Notes: generated by a model from the letters alone, not told the origin. A DNA stretch of 64,000 nucleotides from Entoloma clypeatum (GCA_963565915.1 OY751496.1:558001-622000), one strand, 5' to 3'. Positions 1-11,418 are shown, counted from the stretch's first letter. Program-made: numbers and translations.

Positions 1-524
1 CTTCACTTCAATGTGAGTATCATTAACCAGGCTTCCTCTGCGTCTGCAAGACGTGCTGTTCAATAACGTCAAAGAGTGGGGCGCAACATACAAGTTGAAG
101 CCAGATCCTTTCCGCCAGATGTCGCATCCGCTCATCTGCTACTCTGCTCTGACTCATCCGACATTTTCCGATGTTGAGAAACACGCTACGTGACATCGCC
201 GTGGTACAATATGCCGACGACATCATCATCTTCCTCCATTGTTACCCTTCAACAAGCTCAGTACTGTGTCTGAGTCACAACTCCAACGCCGTCCGATCAC
301 TTCCACATCAGCATGTCCCTCACCGAGATCTCTCCGAGAACCTCTGCACCTCTGACCTCTTCTCAGACCTCCTGAAATTGGGACACCTTATCCAACAAAC
401 AGCAGAAAGCCATGTCCCTCCCCTTCATTGTTCCTCCACATTTCGGGAGTTCTGCCCTGGTCTCAGTCCTACGTCTGACCTCCGACGGACTCCGACGAAG
501 TTCCAATGTTTCACCTACTTAACA
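1..524 (+). repeat. LTR-like repeat fragment (3' part of a solo-LTR family)
   Basis: Bases from about 200 to 524 align closely with the 3' half of the 682-bp solo LTR at 52541-53222 and stop at the same terminus (TTAACA). Bases 1-199 do not align with that copy in a simple way. Both copies encode a short palm-like string (QYADD followed by hydrophobic residues), but the frame is broken soon after and no other reverse transcriptase motif is seen. Read as a fragment of an LTR, possibly one with a captured RT segment, rather than a gene. Confidence 0.6.
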
Positions 525-885
525 GATTTGGCCACCTTCTTTATATGGTAAGTCTACTAATCCTAAAAAGGAAATACCTTCCTAATGAGAAATGAAACCT
601 TCAGCAATGCTAAACGATACCCACATGTGTAATTGAAGCCCTATCACATTCGCTAAAACTGTGAGAGCCCCCGATTGGGTGTTTCGACCACAAATGACAC
701 TGAAAAAATCATGTCTTCATATTTTTTCAGGTTTCCGGCCAAATTCTCCTTGAATTGCACAACAAACAAGTATATTCAGGCAGTGAGATCTGTGGACGCG
801 CACTGGAAGTCCATCCAAATTTTTTTTTTGGGGGGGCCGGACAATTTGGCCACTGTCCCACTTAAGCGGTGACTAAGTGAATTGC
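525..885. other. Intergenic, nothing recognised
   Basis: AT-rich sequence with a short T run followed by a G run near 823-837. No supported gene and no repeat partner noticed elsewhere in the window. Confidence 0.5.
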
Positions 886-1385
886 ACCTAGGTCGAAAAT
901 TTGACCAAAAAATTTTGTTTCAGCTTTGGATTCTCCTCATTCAGGGGACCTCACAGCACATCTGTTTTTCAAATTTGGTGCATTCATTATGGGGATATAA
1001 CACTTTTACTGAAATATGCACATTTCATCATTTCTATCTTATCTAGAGATCTAAAAATTATACAAGGTGTTTCAGAAGGTAAATACATATATATTGATGA
1101 GTTCTATCATGTTAAACTATTATTATATCATGAGGAAGGCACCACACGTGCCTGTGCAATGCATTTGCATGTTGTTTACTGTTGTTTGGTGTAAAGTGTC
1201 ACATCGCTATATGCTCAAATCTGTGGCAATACATATTTATTGACATATGATGCTCTGGTACATAAACGATATAGTCTGTAAGCTTACTTCCTCCTGTATA
1301 GCCACATTAAGGAGAAATGTGATGTTTGTTTACATATATTTGACACATTTGATGTGCGTATGTCATGCATCATCCAATGTCGAAT
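886..1385 (+). repeat. Dispersed non-coding repeat, copy 1
   Basis: About 500 bp closely similar and colinear with 51437-51945. The shared core includes GGATTCTCCTCATTCAGGGG, a stretch ending in AAATTTGGTGCATTCATTA, and a tail around TTTGACACATTTGATGTG. The open frames in the two copies are not conserved (the second copy is interrupted by stops), so it is unlikely to be coding. No terminal repeats or target duplications were found. It may be a SINE or a piece of a larger unrecognised element. Confidence 0.7.
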
Positions 1386-1495
1386 CGATGCATCCACCCA
1401 TTGCTCGCTCTGTAATGAGAGGCACACAGATATAACAAAAATAACACAGTAATCATAGTACAGATACAACAAAAATAGCACTGTAAACACAGATA

Positions 1496-1719
1496 CAGTG
1501 ACTTCCAAAAGCGGCCCAATGATTTGTATTTTTTGATTGTTGCTTGAATAACATTGGATTGAAAATAAATACAAACAAAGTATTGGTGTACCATAGATAG
1601 CATTTGATCAGGGCTATCCATCAAAAAAGGAATTACATAATTTCAATCAGTATTACTAGAGATATAGGCAGTTTAATTCAGAGACTCATTAGGCCACTTA
1701 TGGAAGTAGCTATCAGAAA
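1496..1719 (+). repeat. Left terminal inverted repeat of the Tc1 element
   Basis: About 224 bp, the reverse complement of 2889-3112 with few mismatches, ending near CTATCAGAAA. The inner part carries the same GCCACTTATGGAAGTAG segment seen inverted on the other side. Confidence 0.9.
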
Positions 1720-1855
1720 TGCAGACACAGCCCAATAGCAATGCACATAGCCTAAAGCAATGCACACAGCTTCAGAGGCTATGATCAATAGCCATAAGGC
1801 AGTGCTTACAAGCTATATAAACCAGTCCAACACTCCCCAAAAGCTATAATTCATC

Positions 1856-2871
1856 ATGCATCCCATCTCCTCTGCTCAGAAGGAAAATATCCTTTCTCTT
1901 GCTTCCAGTGGTTTCTCCAATCGCCATATTGCCTCCAAACTTGGTGTAGGCAGGTCTACTGTTGCCAGAACACTTCATACTCTTCTTCCTAACCACTATA
2001 CTCCTCTTACTGGGCGCCCATCCAAACTTTCATCCACAAATCAACATGCAGTTATTGCACAAATCAAGACTGGCAAAGCTTCCAATGCTGTTCAAGCCAT
2101 GAAACATATCAATACCATCATCTCTGATTCAGTCTCCTCACAAACAATTAGAAGAGTCCTGAAGAAACATTCATTCAAGGCTGTGGTGAAGAAGAAAAAG
2201 CCCTTGTTGAGTGCAAGACATAGAAAGGCAAGGTTGGCCTTTGCTCAGAAGTATCAGGAGTGGACTGTGGAGGACTGGAAGAGGGTTATTTGGTCAGATG
2301 AGACCAAAATCAACAGATTTGGGTCAGATGGAAGAGAGTGGGTCTGGAAGAAGAAGGGAGAAGGGTTGATTCAGAGGGAGGTGCAGAGGACAGTCAAGTT
2401 CGGTGGAGGAAACATCATGGTATGGGGGTGTATGGGATGGAATGGAGTGGGGCATCTTGCAGAGGTTGAGGGGAGGATGAATGCTGACCAGTATGTGGCC
2501 ATTCTGGAGGAGCACATGCTGCCTAGCCTGGAGGAGAGTGGGATTTCTGAGGAGGAGGTAATTTTCAGCAGGACAATGACCCCAAGCACACCTCAAAGAA
2601 GGCCAAGAAGTGGATGAAGGACAACAATATCACACTTCTGGACTGGCCTGCACAATCTCCAGATATCAGCCCTATTGAACATCAATGGGTTCATCTCAAG
2701 AGGGAGCTTGCCAAGTATCCAACACCACCAAAGAGAGTTTGGGAGATTTGGGAGAGAGTGGCAGAAGTGTGGAATAATATACCACCAGAGGTATGTCAAA
2801 ATCTAATAGGAAGTATGCCTAGAAGGTTAGAAGCAGTTATCAAGGCCAAGGGAGGTCATACCAAGTATTAA
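1856..2871 (+). pseudogene. Tc1-family DD34E transposase, frameshifted
   Basis: The first frame (1856-2617) starts at ATG with an N-terminal helix-turn-helix (FSNRHIASKLGVGRSTVA), a basic linker and the first catalytic Asp in VIWSDETK. The frame is lost in a T run at 2562-2565. The second frame resumes at 2566 with QQDNDPKHTSKK (second Asp) and continues to SPIEHQW (catalytic Glu). There are 34 residues between the second Asp and the Glu, the DD34E spacing of Tc1 transposases. Relatives usually read VIFQQDN here, so one T is missing from the run. Apart from that break the product is near the usual length of about 340 residues. The enzyme would cut and paste its own element in the nucleus. Confidence 0.92.
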
Positions 2872-2888
2872 AATAGCCCAATTCTGTT

Positions 2889-3112
2889 TTTCTGATGACT
2901 ACTTCCATAAGTGGCCCAATGAGTCTCTGAATTAAACTGCCTATATCTCTAGTAATACTGATTGACATTATGTAATTCTTTTTTCGATGGATAGCCCTGA
3001 TCAAATGCTATCTATGGTACACCAATACTTTGTTTGTATTTATTTTCAATCCAATGTTATTCAAGCAACAATCAAAAAATACAAATCATTGGGCCGCTTT
3101 TGGAAGTCACTG
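2889..3112 (-). repeat. Right terminal inverted repeat of the Tc1 element
   Basis: Inverted copy of 1496-1719. It starts just after the transposase stop and ends AAGTCACTG next to the TA duplication. Confidence 0.9.
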
Positions 3113-3231
3113 TACAAAAAAATAACACTGTAATCATATGTTTTAGCTATGTTTTCACCATGTTTCACTCAATTATTAACCTTTGTGACTCTGAGCAAGA
3201 GTTTATATACAAGCTAGAAATGTATTCCACT

Positions 3232-3481
3232 TAGTGTTTGAAGGTCCAGTCTCAAAGACCTAGGACTGGTATTGAACCAGACCAATGTGAACTGGTGAGA
3301 GACCAGACCACCTATGAACTGCACAACAGGTTCATACCAGTTTTATAGGTTTCAACAGCCAAAAAGCCAGTTTAAACCAGTTCTGATTCATGTTTTTTGG
3401 AGAAACCTATGCATAGGTTCAGGTTCTAGGTTCACATTTTTTTGGGCAAAAAACCGGACTGGACTGGACTTTCAAACACTA
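3232..3481. mobile_element. hAT-like MITE (250 bp)
   Basis: Begins TAGTGTTTGAAGGTCCAGTC and ends with its inverted partner GACTGGACTTTCAAACACTA. It is flanked by the 8-bp direct repeat ATTCCACT (3224-3231 and 3482-3489). An 8-bp duplication and a TAGTG terminus fit the hAT superfamily. No coding capacity. The interior is rich in GGTCTGGTC/ACCAGACC-type short inverted motifs. Confidence 0.85.
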
Positions 3482-3599
3482 ATTCCACTCAGTTGTAGCT
3501 TCAAAACAAGCCTTAGACCGATGAAATTGGACTATAAATATCTAGAATATTATGCAGATTACTGAAAAATCTCCAAAAATTGTAGAATATTAGGGGAAG

Positions 3600-3759
3600 G
3601 GGGGGGGTTGGAGGTGTATCCCAAAGGACAAAAAGACTGGTCTAAGTCTAAATTTTCTAAAAAGTATAGACCTTAGACCGCGGTTCAGTCCAACATGGTC
3701 TATTTTTCAGTTCAGTTCAGTCTGGTTCAGATCTACATAGACTGAACCTTCAAGCACTA
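3600..3759. repeat. MITE-like fragment of the same family
   Basis: Shares the interior ACTGGTCT/GACCGCGGT motifs and the right terminus (GACTGAACCTTCAAGCACTA) with the MITE at 3232-3481. A matching left end and an 8-bp duplication were not found, so this copy is truncated or diverged. A G run precedes it at about 3595-3608. Confidence 0.5.
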
Positions 3760-3849
3760 CTCCCTCCACTCCCTCCTCCTCAGTCAATGCCTCCTCCCTC
3801 TGTTCAAATGAGGCCCACATCCTCTCCTATATAGGTAAGCCCCATGCCT

Positions 3850-4560
3850 TCACGTCAGAAACAGGCCACTGATGAGACATCTGAGAATGGTGGAACATGC
3901 ATGAAGTACCACATATGACATGCAAGGATGGCAGGGAACAGCACAGGACATGCGAGAATGGGGGGGGGCACCCGAGGATGACATGCGAGAACAGCGGGGA
4001 ATGTACAGAATACATGTGAGGCACGGCCGAGAGAACACAGGAACAGAGAATGACTGCATACGAGATGCAAGGATGGCGGGAGAACAACACAGGGCACACG
4101 AGGACAACATGTGAGAACAACAGGAATGTACAGAACACACAAGAACAGTGGAACACTCACGAGAAATGGCTGAGGGAATGCAGGAACGGTGGGAGGTGCA
4201 CAAGAAGTGTGTGTGGAAGGCGAGCCCAGGCGGGAACCCACCGTTAGACACACATGGCACATACTTGCTGGGTAAGTACCCTGGCACATCACCTGCATGA
4301 GTCTGCTGACACACCAAGTACAGGCCAGACCTGAGGGACACACACACAAACACAGGCGAGATGCACCAATCTCACATGTGAGGACTTGGGGAACACGAGA
4401 GCTGGGTGATGAGAGGGATGCACATGCAGATGAGAGCTGAGAGACATGCTGGGGGGGGGGGGGGGAGGGGGTCACGTCAGGCTGGACACAAGGGGCAGGG
4501 GTGTTGCACAGGTGATGAGAAACATGTGTGGGCAAGGGACATGCAGGGGAACGACTCGTG
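3850..4560. repeat. Degenerate minisatellite DNA
   Basis: Irregular repetition of modules such as ACATGCGAGAACA, GGAATGTACAGAA and GCAAGGATGGC. One larger unit of roughly 145 bp appears twice (from about 3918 and about 4063). A G tract lies at 4451-4467. A long open frame on the minus strand exists only because of the skewed composition. Flanking 4561-4736 shows nothing recognisable. Confidence 0.7.
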
Positions 4561-4736
4561 ATATTTCATTTTTTGTGGTCGACAACATGTCTCAAATATT
4601 GTGCTACATTAGCCTACGTATGATTATTTCTTGAATGAAAATAAAAACACCTCTTTCTGTGTGGCATGTAAAGAGTGTCCGAAATCTATAGAAATATTGA
4701 GCACTACACAAGGCTATGAGACTACCATACTATGGT

Positions 4737-5034
4737 TGTTATGATCGTATTTTCACTTTTCACTTTATCTTATCTTATTTCAATCTTATCTTATCTACAT
4801 CATATCGTACATGAGGACATCTTATCAATCGCGCAGCATGATGCTGCCTCAATGCAGCCTCATGGTATTTACATATATAAGTAGGGTACTTTCACTTGTA
4901 TTCAATAGCTTGTTCTCTTGAGATTCCCGCTGGGTCTCTTGGCAATCCAGCCCCTTCCTCATCTTTCCACGTTCCTCATCCTAAGTTCCTAAGTTTGGGC
5001 TTACGACGTTGTCTGACTTAGCATTGCCTCAACA
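4737..5034 (+). repeat. Gypsy-1 5' LTR
   Basis: Starts TGTTATGATC and ends GCCTCAACA. A TATATAAG box at about 4874-4881 is followed 31-33 nt later by AGCTTGTTCT (4907-4916), the predicted RNA 5' end, which is complementary to the primer site just outside the LTR. Confidence 0.92.
4769..4826 (-). promoter_or_regulatory. Cluster of GATA-factor type sites in gypsy-1 U3
   Basis: Four CTTATC words (GATAAG on the minus strand) at 4769-4774, 4785-4790, 4790-4795 and 4821-4826, about 50-110 bp upstream of the TATA box. The 3' LTR keeps three of them. Fungal GATA activators such as AreA/NIT2 bind this word. Function here is an inference from motif clustering. Confidence 0.4.
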
Positions 5035-5036
5035 GA

Positions 5037-5046
5037 AGAACAAGCT
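5037..5046 (+). other. Gypsy-1 primer binding site (self-priming type)
   Basis: AGAACAAGCT begins 2 nt after the LTR end and is the exact reverse complement of AGCTTGTTCT at 4907-4916 in the LTR. It does not begin with the TGG expected for a tRNA 3'-end primer. The layout is that of Tf1/sushi elements, whose RNA 5' end folds back to prime reverse transcription. Confidence 0.75.
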
Positions 5047-5641
5047 CTCATCACTGCCCGCCCAAACATCGACAATCCTTTCCAAGTTTCTGTCAAGCAC
5101 TTTCGCTTTTCAAAACCCATTCATTTCAACCTTGCCATTTTGTGCTTTTTTGTCAAAAGTACACATCTATATGCGGACCCTAGTGTTAAGGGGGACCTCC
5201 TGGACTTCAGGGATAAGAAGAGAAACACTCAGTGCACCCACTATAACTAGTGTTGCCGTTCAAGACACATAGGGAAATGTTGAGCCCGTCCTGTGTTGAG
5301 GTGACCAAAGGCCGACACATCTAACCTTCGGGGAAGTTGCTGGCACATGTGACAGTTTGGAAGAGAAGACCGTACATGTCTAGTTCACAACAGGTGTTCC
5401 AAGATCTGACCCCACAACAACTTGATTTGACCAGTCCAGCGCGCGTAGGGGTATTGACCACGGGGACTTCATCTTTTCTAGATCTTCCTCTATTTGGGCA
5501 TCCTGACTGCCTGGGTAGACAGATCATTCTTTGGGTTTTATTTTCAGATTTCTTTTTGCCTAAGCATCAGAACAGGGTTGCGCGCCTGACGTAAGGTACT
5601 ATTGTTCAAACCAAAACACTCCCCCCCGTCAAAACACCATC

Positions 5642-6732
5642 ATGGATAACCAAGATTTTCAGGATGAAGCCCCTGAACTCCCTGAGCATCACGACCCCCC
5701 CATCGCACCACCTCCTCCTCCTCCTCCGCACCGACCAGGCCGAAGAATCAAAATAGCCGCAGATCCCGGCAAATATAATGGATCCCAACCCCTGTTTTCG
5801 GCATGGTGGGCAAAAATGCTCATGTGGATCTGAGTAAATAGAGATTTGTTACATGGGAATGACGAGATCTGTATCGCAGTCTGGTCCTGATTAGATGGAC
5901 CGATTGCAGGAACATATGGGGAGACACGACTCACTCAATGCATGGAATCAAATGATTGGCCAACATATCGGAACTTGATCTATGAGATTACCACAAGGTT
6001 TTGCCCTACCACTGAAGTAGAATGGGCCAGAGCAAAGATTGAGGGGTTCAAGCAGAACCAGATGAAGACAGATGACTAGATCACGCAGTTTGGAACACTG
6101 GCAATCAAAGGAAAAATTGAGGATCATCATGGGATTTCCTTACTGAAGAGAAATGCTCAGGACTCAATCATACAACAATTATTTCAGCAAGGAAGACGAC
6201 AGGACACCATGCAGAAATCGTCGAGGAAATCTCAGCTATCGGAAGGGCTGAAGAGAATTACGCCATGAGGCAAGGAATGAGGCAGGGACCTCAAAGACAA
6301 GGGAACCGATGGGGAAATCGCCCTCAGAACCAGCAAGCACCACAGCCACAAGGCCAGAATAATTTTGGAAGGCCCTTTGGGCAACAACAGAATGGGGGGT
6401 ACCATCCCCAACAAAACAGTCAGCAGCAACAATGATGGGATCTAAATGCGATGAACGTCGACAGAAACCAGCGATGAGCTCCTGGTAATTGCTGTGACTG
6501 TGGTGGACAGGGGCATTTTGCCCAAGATTGCAGGCAGCCGCAGCGTAGGGTACAAGCGGCAATGATCAAACAAATTGATGAGCATGAGGAGGAAGAAATT
6601 CTGAGGCAGATAACAGCAAGGCGTCAAGCGCGTCAAGCCATGAATGGACAAATGGGTGTGAATAGTGCACCTGCGCTGAATCCCAATGGACAAGCTGCAG
6701 GGCAGCAGGGTTTTGTGAACGTCAACCAGTAA
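5642..6732 (+). pseudogene. gag: Gypsy-1 gag (degenerate)
   Basis: The structural capsid/nucleocapsid protein. It starts at ATG 5642 with an acidic N-terminus, a proline run and a basic segment, followed by a capsid-like region (FSAWWAKM, later TQFGTLAIKG). Several in-frame stops occur (for example TGA at 5832 and TAG near 6078) and the reading frame changes before the C-terminus. The zinc knuckle CDCGGQGHFAQDC (CX2CX4HX4C) near 6493-6531 is intact, followed by a Gln-rich tail and a TAA at 6730-6732. Pol lies in the -1 frame relative to this last gag frame. Confidence 0.82.
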
Positions 6733-6767
6733 TTCCCCCACTGGCTCTGACAAATTGTTACAAACAA

Positions 6768-9700
6768 TTGCCTATAGACTCTTATATACATAAGGACACT
6801 GTAAAATCATGGTTTCAGAAACTTTTGGACGCAGCAGTTACATACAATAAAATACTATTAGATAAACCTAGGAGAGAAAAACCAAAAAAAGATGAATCAG
6901 ACTTAGATACACTTGTAAATTATATCACTGGGGAGTCCTTGGAAACAAGGCTTGGTTTGGCCCTTACAGACGAATGCTTAATTCCCTGTTCAGATGAATC
7001 AGATAACTTAAATAGGCAAACAGACTCAATGGGGGAACCATCATTTATTAGATCAGCTTCTTTGGAAAAGGAGCTCATGATGAAAAACATGCTGGAAACA
7101 CTACAGGACAAATGCACCTTTGACGTCAAAGCGTTATTAGACTCTGGGGCAACAGGAATGTTTATTGATCTGGACTTCGCCAAGAGAAACAATATTAAAT
7201 TAAGGGAAATACCTTTTCCCATTTGGATCTACAACATTGATGGCATGCTTAACCAAGGAGGTTCGATCATGCATGAGGTAGTCATGGCCATGTGGTATAA
7301 GAGACATGTGGAAATAGCAGTGTTTGAAGCATGCAACCTAGGAAAAGCTAAAATTATTGTTGGACACACTTGGCTGAAATGCCATAATCCAGAGATTGAT
7401 TGGGAAAAAGCGGAAATTAAACTATCAAGATGTCCAGAAGAATGTGGCATGCGTCGAACATGTTATTTAAATAAAACTGCAAGAACCAGATGGGGTGGAA
7501 GAATTGAAGAGGTAGTAGAAGGAAATGAAGAAGAAGTGGAGGAAGAGGTAATCCACATGCTCAGGGCAGCTAAAAGGGAAACCTCAGACGAAACACTGGC
7601 GGAACAGGTAGTTCCCCGGAAATATCACAAGTATCTATCAGTCTTCAAAAAGAAAGCGTCGGAAAGGTTACCAGTCTGGAAACCATGGGATCACGCCATA
7701 GACCTAAAACCAGATTTCGTACCCAAAAAGGCCAAAGTCTACCCCTTGTCACCGGACGAAAGGAAAGAAGTATCCGAATTTGTGGACAATCAATTACGCA
7801 AAGGATATATTCGACCTACCAAGTCACCACAAACTTCGCCAGTATTCCTTATACCCAAAAAGGACGGAAAGAAATGAATGGTACAGGATTACCAACATAT
7901 TAACGGCTGGACCATCTGCAATAATTATTCCAGAATTGATTGATAAATTAAAAGGGAAGAAAAGGTTCACCAAGATGGATCTCAGATGGGGCTACAACAA
8001 TGTGTGCATCAAGGAGGGAGACGAGTGGAAAGCGGCATTTATGACCCCTGATGGAGCCTTTGAACCGACAGTCATGTTTTTTGGATTGAATAATTCCCCA
8101 AGCATGTTCCAGACCATGATGAACAATATCTTTAGGGACTTGATCGACCAGGGATATGTAGTTATTTATATCAATGATATATTGGTGGCAACAGAAGGAG
8201 AGGAAGGACACAACACCATAGTGGAGGAAGTTTTGAAAAGATTATGAGAAAATGATTTATTCTTGAAACCAGAGAAATGTTTCTTTGATAGAGACAAAAT
8301 AGAGTTCTTGGGATTAATTATTGGGAAAGACGGAATTTGAATGGACCCTTTGAAAGTAGATGCCATCAAACAATGGCCGACACCGATTAAGGTCAAGGAA
8401 GTGCAATCATTCCTTGGACTCGCCAATTTCTATCGGAGATTCATCAAGGATTTCTCTAAAGTGGCCAGACCATTACATAAGTTAACAAGGAAGGACATGG
8501 TATGGAAATGGAGTACAGAACAGGAGGAAGCGTTTGATGTGCTAAAGAAATTATTTACGGAAGCACCCATATTGGTATCTCCTGATCTGGATCGGAAGTT
8601 AAGAGTAGAATCAGACACATCGGACTTCGTCACGGGAGCGATTCTATCTATGGAATGTGAGGATGAGAAATGGAGGCCATGTGCCTTTCTATCTAAAGGA
8701 TTAAATGGCGTGGAACGAAATTACGACGTACACGATAAAGAAATGCTGGGCATAATTCGAGCACTGGAAGCATGGAGACACCACCTTGAAGGAGCCAAAC
8801 ATGAGGTCGAGATCTGGACCAATTATAAAAACCTCGAGTACTTCATGCAGGGTCGAAAGCTTAATCGCAGACAAGCATGTTGGGCATTGTATCTAACATG
8901 TTTCAACTTTAAATTAATACACAAGACAGGAACTTCAATGGGGAAGGCGGATGCTCTTTCAAGAAGAGTTGACCATAGAAAGGGGGTGGAAAATGACAAT
9001 GAGGATGTAACACTATTGAAACCTGAATATTTCCACTTGCGTGCAATGAATCGGGGACATCTACTTATTGATGGAGAAGAAACTAAACTATTGAAACACA
9101 TCAGGGATGCAAAAGAGTTTGATGAGCAAGTGCTCAAAGCGGTGGAAGAATTAAAGAAAACAAACACAAAAACATTACGAGTGGAGGAATGGCATGAGGA
9201 GCAGGGTTTATGGTTACACAGAGGAAAGGTTTACATTCCAAAGGATGAGGAACTCAGGGTGGAAATTATTAAATTACATCATGACAATCCAGTCGCTGGA
9301 CATCTGGGTCAATGGAAAACCCTAGAATTAATTACGCGTAATTATTGGTGGCCTGGAATCACAAACATGGTCAAAGCTTATGTCAAGGGCTGCAACAGAT
9401 GCCAATGATCAAAGAACGTGCCTCAACCATTAGCCGGTAAATTAAAAGCAAACACGGAACATGCTGGACCATGGAAACACATCACTGCAGACTTTATTGT
9501 AGGACTCCCAGAAGCCCAGGGATATAACACCATATTAGCGGTCGCTTGTAGATCTACAAAACAAGCACACTTCATCAAAACATGTGATGAAGTCTTGGCT
9601 GAGGGGTTAGCTAAGCTATATCAGGACGAGATCTGGAAACTTCATGGATTACCGGAAACGTGATGTCAGATTGAGGACCACAATTTGTGGCAACTTTTAT

Positions 9701-10324
9701 GAAAGAACTAAACAAAATCCTGGGGATTACAACTAAATTATCAATGGCATACCATCCACAAACAGACAGACAAACAGAACAGATCAACCAGGAGTTGGAA
9801 CAGTATCTAAGATCATTTATTTCCCATCGGCAAACAGATTGGCCCGAATGGATGGCAAGCACAGAGTTTGCCTACAATAATAAGATACACACAGCAACTC
9901 AGTTTTCGCCATTCTATATAAACTATGGATTCAACCCTAGGATGGGCGTAGAACCTCAGAGGGCAGAAAAGTCAGAACCGGCAAAATAATTCGCGGAGCG
10001 AATGAAGAAGATTCATGAGGAGGCAGAAGTGGTGCTAGTAAAAGCACAAGAAGAGATGGAACAGTATGCAAACCTGAAATGGGGTGATGCACCAGTTTAC
10101 AAAGTTGGCGACAAAGTTTGGTTATCAACTAAAGACCTGAAGTTGAACCGACCCTCAAAGAAACTTGCCAAATGATGGATTGGACCCTATACCATAACCA
10201 AAATCATTTCGTCACACGCTGTGGAACTTAAATTGCCAAAGTCATGGAAAATCCACCCAGTTATCAATGTATCACGGGTCCGATTATTTAAGGAACCACT
10301 ATTTCAATCACAAAAGGTGCAGGC
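6768..10324 (+). pseudogene. pol: Gypsy-1 pol: protease, RT, RNase H, integrase (interrupted)
   Basis: Order: retropepsin (ALLDSGATG near 7134-7160), RT ([11 protein letters not shown] near 7970; catalytic box YIND instead of YIDD near 8167), RNase H (VESDTSDFVTGAIL near 8608), integrase zinc domain (HHDNPVAGHLG near 9280, then CNRCQ) and integrase core (ADFIVGLPEA; TAYHPQTDRQTEQ-like). In-frame TGA codons at 7875, 8245, 8338, 9406 and 10173, plus at least two frameshifts (about 7910-7930 and about 9660), destroy it. Changing the second catalytic Asp to Asn would by itself inactivate the RT. The frame stops at the copia-1 insertion (target CAGGC at 10320-10324) and continues at 22088. Confidence 0.92.
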
Positions 10325-10632
10325 TGTTGAAGTTCCACCTGGGCGTTAGCCACAGATGTACTGAGCAACCAGCTACAGTGGAAGTACTCTACATAACCGT
10401 TCTAGCCACTTACATGGTTTGGGAGGGGTGAGGCTGGTGAGAGCGGTTGAGGCTGGTAAGAGCGATGGAGCTGGTTAAGAGTCAAGAGACAACTTGTTGA
10501 TATTGACAGTTTCCTGGTCTTATATACCGTACTACTGTTTGTACCAACCAAACAAGTATGTAATGAAGATATGTAAAGGTCACGTGATGTAATCTAATCT
10601 AATCTAATCTATGTGATGGAAAAGTTTCAACA
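10325..10632 (-). repeat. Copia-1 3' LTR
   Basis: Termini TGTTGAAG and TTTCAACA. Contains a short microsatellite (AATCT, four units) and tandem GAGGCTGGTGAGAGCGGTT-like modules. On the minus strand it is preceded by a G-rich polypurine tract at about 10633-10650. Confidence 0.93.
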
Positions 10633-10697
10633 CCCCCCCATATTTAGTACATACTTCTAAATACATCTTGCTTTTTCCCATATAGGTACTCTTTCGT

Positions 10698-11418
10698 CTA
10701 GTTTTTAAGTAATCCGAAGTACGGGATAAACTTGCTAAAGAGGACTTTCCCCAGATTCTTAGTGAAAAGGTCTGCAGGGTTATTCACTCCTTCGATGAAT
10801 TCGACCGTAATGATGCCTTCGGATACTTTTTCTCTGACGAAGTGGAATCGCACGTCAATGTGCTTGGACCGCTTTTCAGTTACAGGGTTGGATGCGATAA
10901 AGACGGAGCCATTGTTATCTCCATAGATCGGGACTGATCCAATCTGCATCCCAAGTTCGGCAAGCATGCTTCTAAGCCATGTCACTGCGCGACTGCAATC
11001 TGATAGCGCCATGTATTCTGCTTCCGTGGAAGAGAGGGCAATGGTTTTGTGCGCCGATGAAACCCATGTTACTGCTCCAGATGCCAGCGATACGAAGTAA
11101 CCAGTGGTGGACTTCCTGGTGTTCTCGTCTGACGCCCAATCGGAGTCTGTGAATGCGTAGATTCCTTTCCCAGAATCACCATTGTACATGATCGCGTAAT
11201 TTTTTGTCGCCTTCAAATACCTGCAAATATCCCTTGCCACTTCTAAATGGCGTTTGGTAGGGTTTGCGGAGAATTGGGACATTTTGATTACGGCGAAACA
11301 AATGTCGGGTCTTGTCCCGATCATTAAGTACAATAATGATCCGATGACGGATTGGTACTTGGATCTGAGTTCCGCATTGGGTTCATCTTCAGACTTCATG
11401 GGTTTGTAGCCCGTTGGG
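10698..11418 (-). CDS. pol: Copia-1 pol C-terminal part: end of RT and RNase H
   Basis: Continuation of the RT that stops at 17832 across the gypsy-3A insertion. Contains the copia signatures YQSVIGSLLYL, TRPDICFAV, the RNase H segment FTDSDWASDENTRKSTTG, then SSTEAEYMAL and a C-terminal KHIDVRFHFVREKV. Stop codon at 10698-10700. No internal stop in this part. The equivalent part of copia-2 is cut off after about 150 residues. Confidence 0.92.

Larger units (their letters stand above)
1496..3112 (+). mobile_element. Tc1/mariner DNA transposon with long terminal inverted repeats
   Basis: A 1617-bp element begins CAGTGACTTCC and ends GGAAGTCACTG, flanked on both sides by the dinucleotide TA (1494-1495 and 3113-3114), the Tc1/mariner target duplication. 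The terminal inverted repeats are about 224 bp each, long for a Tc1 element. It contains one transposase gene broken by a single-base frameshift. The termini still match well, so the copy could be mobilised in trans but probably not by its own product. Confidence 0.95.

Noticed and set aside
171..551. LINE reverse transcriptase (YADD string)
   Set aside because: Only the short string matches; no neighbouring RT motifs, and the segment belongs to a repeat with LTR ends seen complete at 52541-53222.
1284..1624. Minus-strand frames near the left end of the Tc1 element
   Set aside because: They run across the element's inverted repeat; the same peptide recurs at 3034-3234 from the other repeat.
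2559..2569. Tiny intron GTAATTTTCAG explaining the transposase frame break
   Set aside because: It has GT and AG ends but is only 11 nt, far below any spliceable size; one missing T explains the break.
3855..4535. 226-codon open frame on the minus strand
   Set aside because: It lies wholly in degenerate minisatellite DNA; overlapping frames in the same stretch are equally open and the translation is low-complexity without any domain.
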